Origin: Nesterenkonia xinjiangensis
GTDB taxonomy: Bacteria > Actinomycetota > Actinomycetes > Actinomycetales > Micrococcaceae
Direction of reading: 5' to 3'
Assembly (NCBI RefSeq): GCF_013410745.1
Contig: NZ_JACCFY010000001.1
Span: 2,480,001-2,544,000 of the forward strand
DNA: 64,000 bases
Part shown: positions 62,412-64,000 of the stretch, piece after piece
Layout of the letters: the number at the start of each line of letters is the position of its first letter
Position numbering within the stretch: the first letter of the stretch is position 1
Translations under genes and position numbers: made by a program
The notes under the pieces: generated by a model
Told to the model about the DNA's origin: nothing
The model's input: the letters and a program-made list of their open reading frames with translations, nothing else
Databases searched by the model: none

Positions 62412-64000
62412 ATGGCCGTTACCTCGCGCAACCGTTCCGCACCGCCGCTCATCACCCCGGAGCACGACCCTCACCTCTGGCTGGAGGACGTCACCGGCGA
62501 AGACGCCCTGTCCTGGGTGCGTGCGCGCAACGCGCGCGCGGAGGCGGAGCTGGTCGACGAGGAGTTCATCGAGCTGGAGTCCAGCATTCGGGAGATCCTC
62601 GACGCCTCGGACCGCATTCCGGGGGTCTCGCGCAGGGGTGAGCACCTCTACAATTACTGGACCGACGCAGAGCACCCGCAGGGCCTGTGGCGCCGGACCA
62701 CCCTGGAGTCGTACCGCACCGAGGCTCCCGAGTGGGATGTGCTCCTCGATCTGGACGCCCTCTCCGCCGCCGACGGCGTCACCTGGGTCTGGCACGGTGC
62801 CACCGTGCTGCGGCCCGCCGCCGAGGGCGAGCCGTGGCGCCATGCGCTGATCTCCCTCTCCCGGGGCGGATCCGACGCTGACATCACCCGGGAGTTCGAC
62901 CTCGTCACGCGAGAGTTCGTCGACCCGGTGGATGGCGGGTTCTCCAAGCCCGAGGGCAAAGGATCGATGAGCTGGATCGACGCGGACACGGTCTATGTCG
63001 CCACCGATCAGGGGGAAGATGCCGTCACCACCTCCGGGTACCCGCGCACTGCTCGCCGCTGGCGCCGTGGCACCCGGCTCGAGGAGGCCGAGCCCGTCGT
63101 CTCTGTGGAGCCCGATCACATGGTCGCCGCCGCCGGGCACATCAGCACCCCTGGCTTCGAGCGCGACGTCGCGGTGCGCGTGCTGGGCTTCTACGACAGC
63201 GAGACCCTGCTCATCGAGGGGGACGAGCTGCACCGGGTCGAGGTGCCCACGGACGTGCGGGTCAGCATCCATCGGGACCTGTTCCTGTTCATGCCCCGTA
63301 CCGAGCTCACCCTGCTGGGGCAGGACTTCCCGGGCGGCAGCCTCGTCGTCGCGGACATCGAGGACTTCATGTCCGGTGAGGCCGAGCTGACCCCGTTGTT
63401 CCTCCCGGACGCCTCCACGTCTCTGCAGGACGTCACGGCCACGCCGAGCTGCCTGGTGCTCACAGTCATGGAGGACGTGGTCCACCGCGTGGAGGCCCAT
63501 GTCCGCATCAGTGAGGGCTCCTCCGCCTGGCGCCGAGAAGACATCTTCACAGACGTCACCGGAACCCTCTCCGTCGCCGCCGTCGACCCCCGGGAGTCCG
63601 AGGAGGTCTGGATCACCTCTGAGGATCATCTGAGTCCCTCGGCCCTGCATCTGGGGGACCTCTCGGGTCTGCTCGACGGCGGTCGTGAGACCCACGAGGT
63701 CCTCAAGCGTGCGCCTGAGCGATTCGACGCCACCGGACTCACCTCGGTGCAGCGCTTCGCGACCAGCGACGACGGCACCAGGGTGCCGTACTTCCTCATC
63801 GGTTCCGCCGAGCTGCTCGCCGAGAGCTCCGAGGCGGGCCCCCGCCCCACCGTGCTCTACGGCTACGGAGGGTTCGAGATCTCCATGACCCCGGGCTACC
63901 TGGCCGTCATCGGCAAGGCCTGGATGGAGTCCGGCGGTGTGTATGCGGTGGCCAACATCCGCGGGGGAGGGGAGTATGGGCCGGGCTGGCACCGTGCGGC
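62412..64000 (+). CDS. S9 prolyl-oligopeptidase family peptidase, N-terminal 529 codons (cut by window edge)
   Basis: The visible part covers the beta-propeller (DPHLWLEDVTGEDALSWVRARN; HLYNYWTDAEHPQGLWRRTT; GGFSKPEGKGSMSWIDADTVY) and the start of the hydrolase domain (RVPYFL; PTVLYGYGGFEISM; YAVANIRGGGEYGPGWH). The catalytic Ser, Asp and His are beyond base 64000. Length and order match cytoplasmic prolyl oligopeptidases or oligopeptidase B relatives, which cut short peptides. Confidence 0.88.
   Translation, partial: MAVTSRNRSAPPLITPEHDPHLWLEDVTGEDALSWVRARNARAEAELVDEEFIELESSIREILDASDRIPGVSRRGEHLYNYWTDAEHPQGLWRRTTLESYRTEAPEWDVLLDLDALSAADGVTWVWHGATVLRPAAEGEPWRHALISLSRGGSDADITREFDLVTREFVDPVDGGFSKPEGKGSMSWIDADTVYVATDQGEDAVTTSGYPRTARRWRRGTRLEEAEPVVSVEPDHMVAAAGHISTPGFERDVAVRVLGFYDSETLLIEGDELHRVEVPTDVRVSIHRDLFLFMPRTELTLLGQDFPGGSLVVADIEDFMSGEAELTPLFLPDASTSLQDVTATPSCLVLTVMEDVVHRVEAHVRISEGSSAWRREDIFTDVTGTLSVAAVDPRESEEVWITSEDHLSPSALHLGDLSGLLDGGRETHEVLKRAPERFDATGLTSVQRFATSDDGTRVPYFLIGSAELLAESSEAGPRPTVLYGYGGFEISMTPGYLAVIGKAWMESGGVYAVANIRGGGEYGPGWHRA

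Noticed and set aside
59495-62455. A 986-codon open frame on the minus strand opposite ppc
   Set aside because: It mirrors the strongly conserved ppc gene; its product is Gly/Arg/Gln-rich without any recognisable domain, as expected for antisense frames in GC-rich DNA.
62337-63992. A 551-codon minus-strand frame opposite the S9 peptidase
   Set aside because: Shadow of a recognisable prolyl-oligopeptidase; no ribosome site or family features.
1-64000. CRISPR arrays, insertion sequences, prophage, tRNA or rRNA genes
   Set aside because: I searched by eye for regular spacers, transposase motifs, cloverleaf ends and rRNA landmarks and found none.

Overview
This is a contiguous chromosomal segment of a high-G+C actinobacterium. 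The best guess is a member of the Micrococcaceae/Micrococcales (Arthrobacter, Nesterenkonia or Kocuria-like). The guess rests on strong GC bias at third codon positions, many leaderless genes with a TANNNT box 6-8 bases before the start codon, an actinobacterial SAM-IV type riboswitch, a BioQ-type biotin operator, and acidic lipoproteins that hint at salt tolerance. No rRNA, tRNA, CRISPR array, insertion sequence or prophage was recognised. The first and last genes are cut by the window edges.

Layout. (1) 1-4.4 kb: a copper amine oxidase (cut), diverging from a small His/Met-rich membrane protein and an aldehyde dehydrogenase over a 16-bp palindrome, then an MFS (MHS-type) transporter. (2) 4.5-7.5 kb: a lipoprotein-permease-ATPase ABC importer of the TrpXYZ-like type. 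(3) 7.6-10.3 kb: a small membrane protein, a lipoprotein resembling cyclohexadienyl dehydratase (PheC), and an AtoE-type short-chain fatty acid transporter. (4) 10.5-14.2 kb: paaJ-paaF-paaH (thiolase, hydratase, dehydrogenase) plus a Pr6Pr-type membrane protein. (5) 14.2-18.8 kb: a branched-chain 2-oxoacid dehydrogenase E1alpha-E1beta-E2 operon diverging from an Lrp/AsnC regulator. (6) 19.0-30.7 kb: the rest of the phenylacetate pathway, paaZ (+) and paaABCDE-paaG, paaR, paaI-paaK (-), interrupted by an unusual OmpA-domain lipoprotein gene. (7) 30.7-36.5 kb: an NAD(P)-binding epimerase-like protein, an M50-type membrane peptidase, a second thiolase and a secreted family-9 pectate lyase. (8) 36.6-39.5 kb: SAM-IV riboswitch, metY and metX. 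(9) 39.5-64 kb: mostly household genes (esterases, YfcC-type transporter, S4 protein, DMT transporter, glyS, GNAT, dus, a fused double ABC transporter, bioB, dgt, rhodanese, YbaK, methyltransferase, dnaG, ppc, and the start of an S9 oligopeptidase).

How it works together. Every enzyme of aerobic phenylacetyl-CoA catabolism (PaaK, PaaABCDE, PaaG, PaaZ, PaaF, PaaH, PaaJ, PaaI) is present but split over four transcription units. Five 22-bp sites resembling the PaaR (TetR-family) operator lie before paaZ, paaA, paaI, paaJ and the MFS transporter, so a single regulator encoded here probably controls a dispersed regulon that includes a candidate phenylacetate importer. The amine oxidase and aldehyde dehydrogenase could feed it by turning phenylethylamine-type amines into phenylacetate. 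These links are inferences from sequence and context; no substrate was tested.
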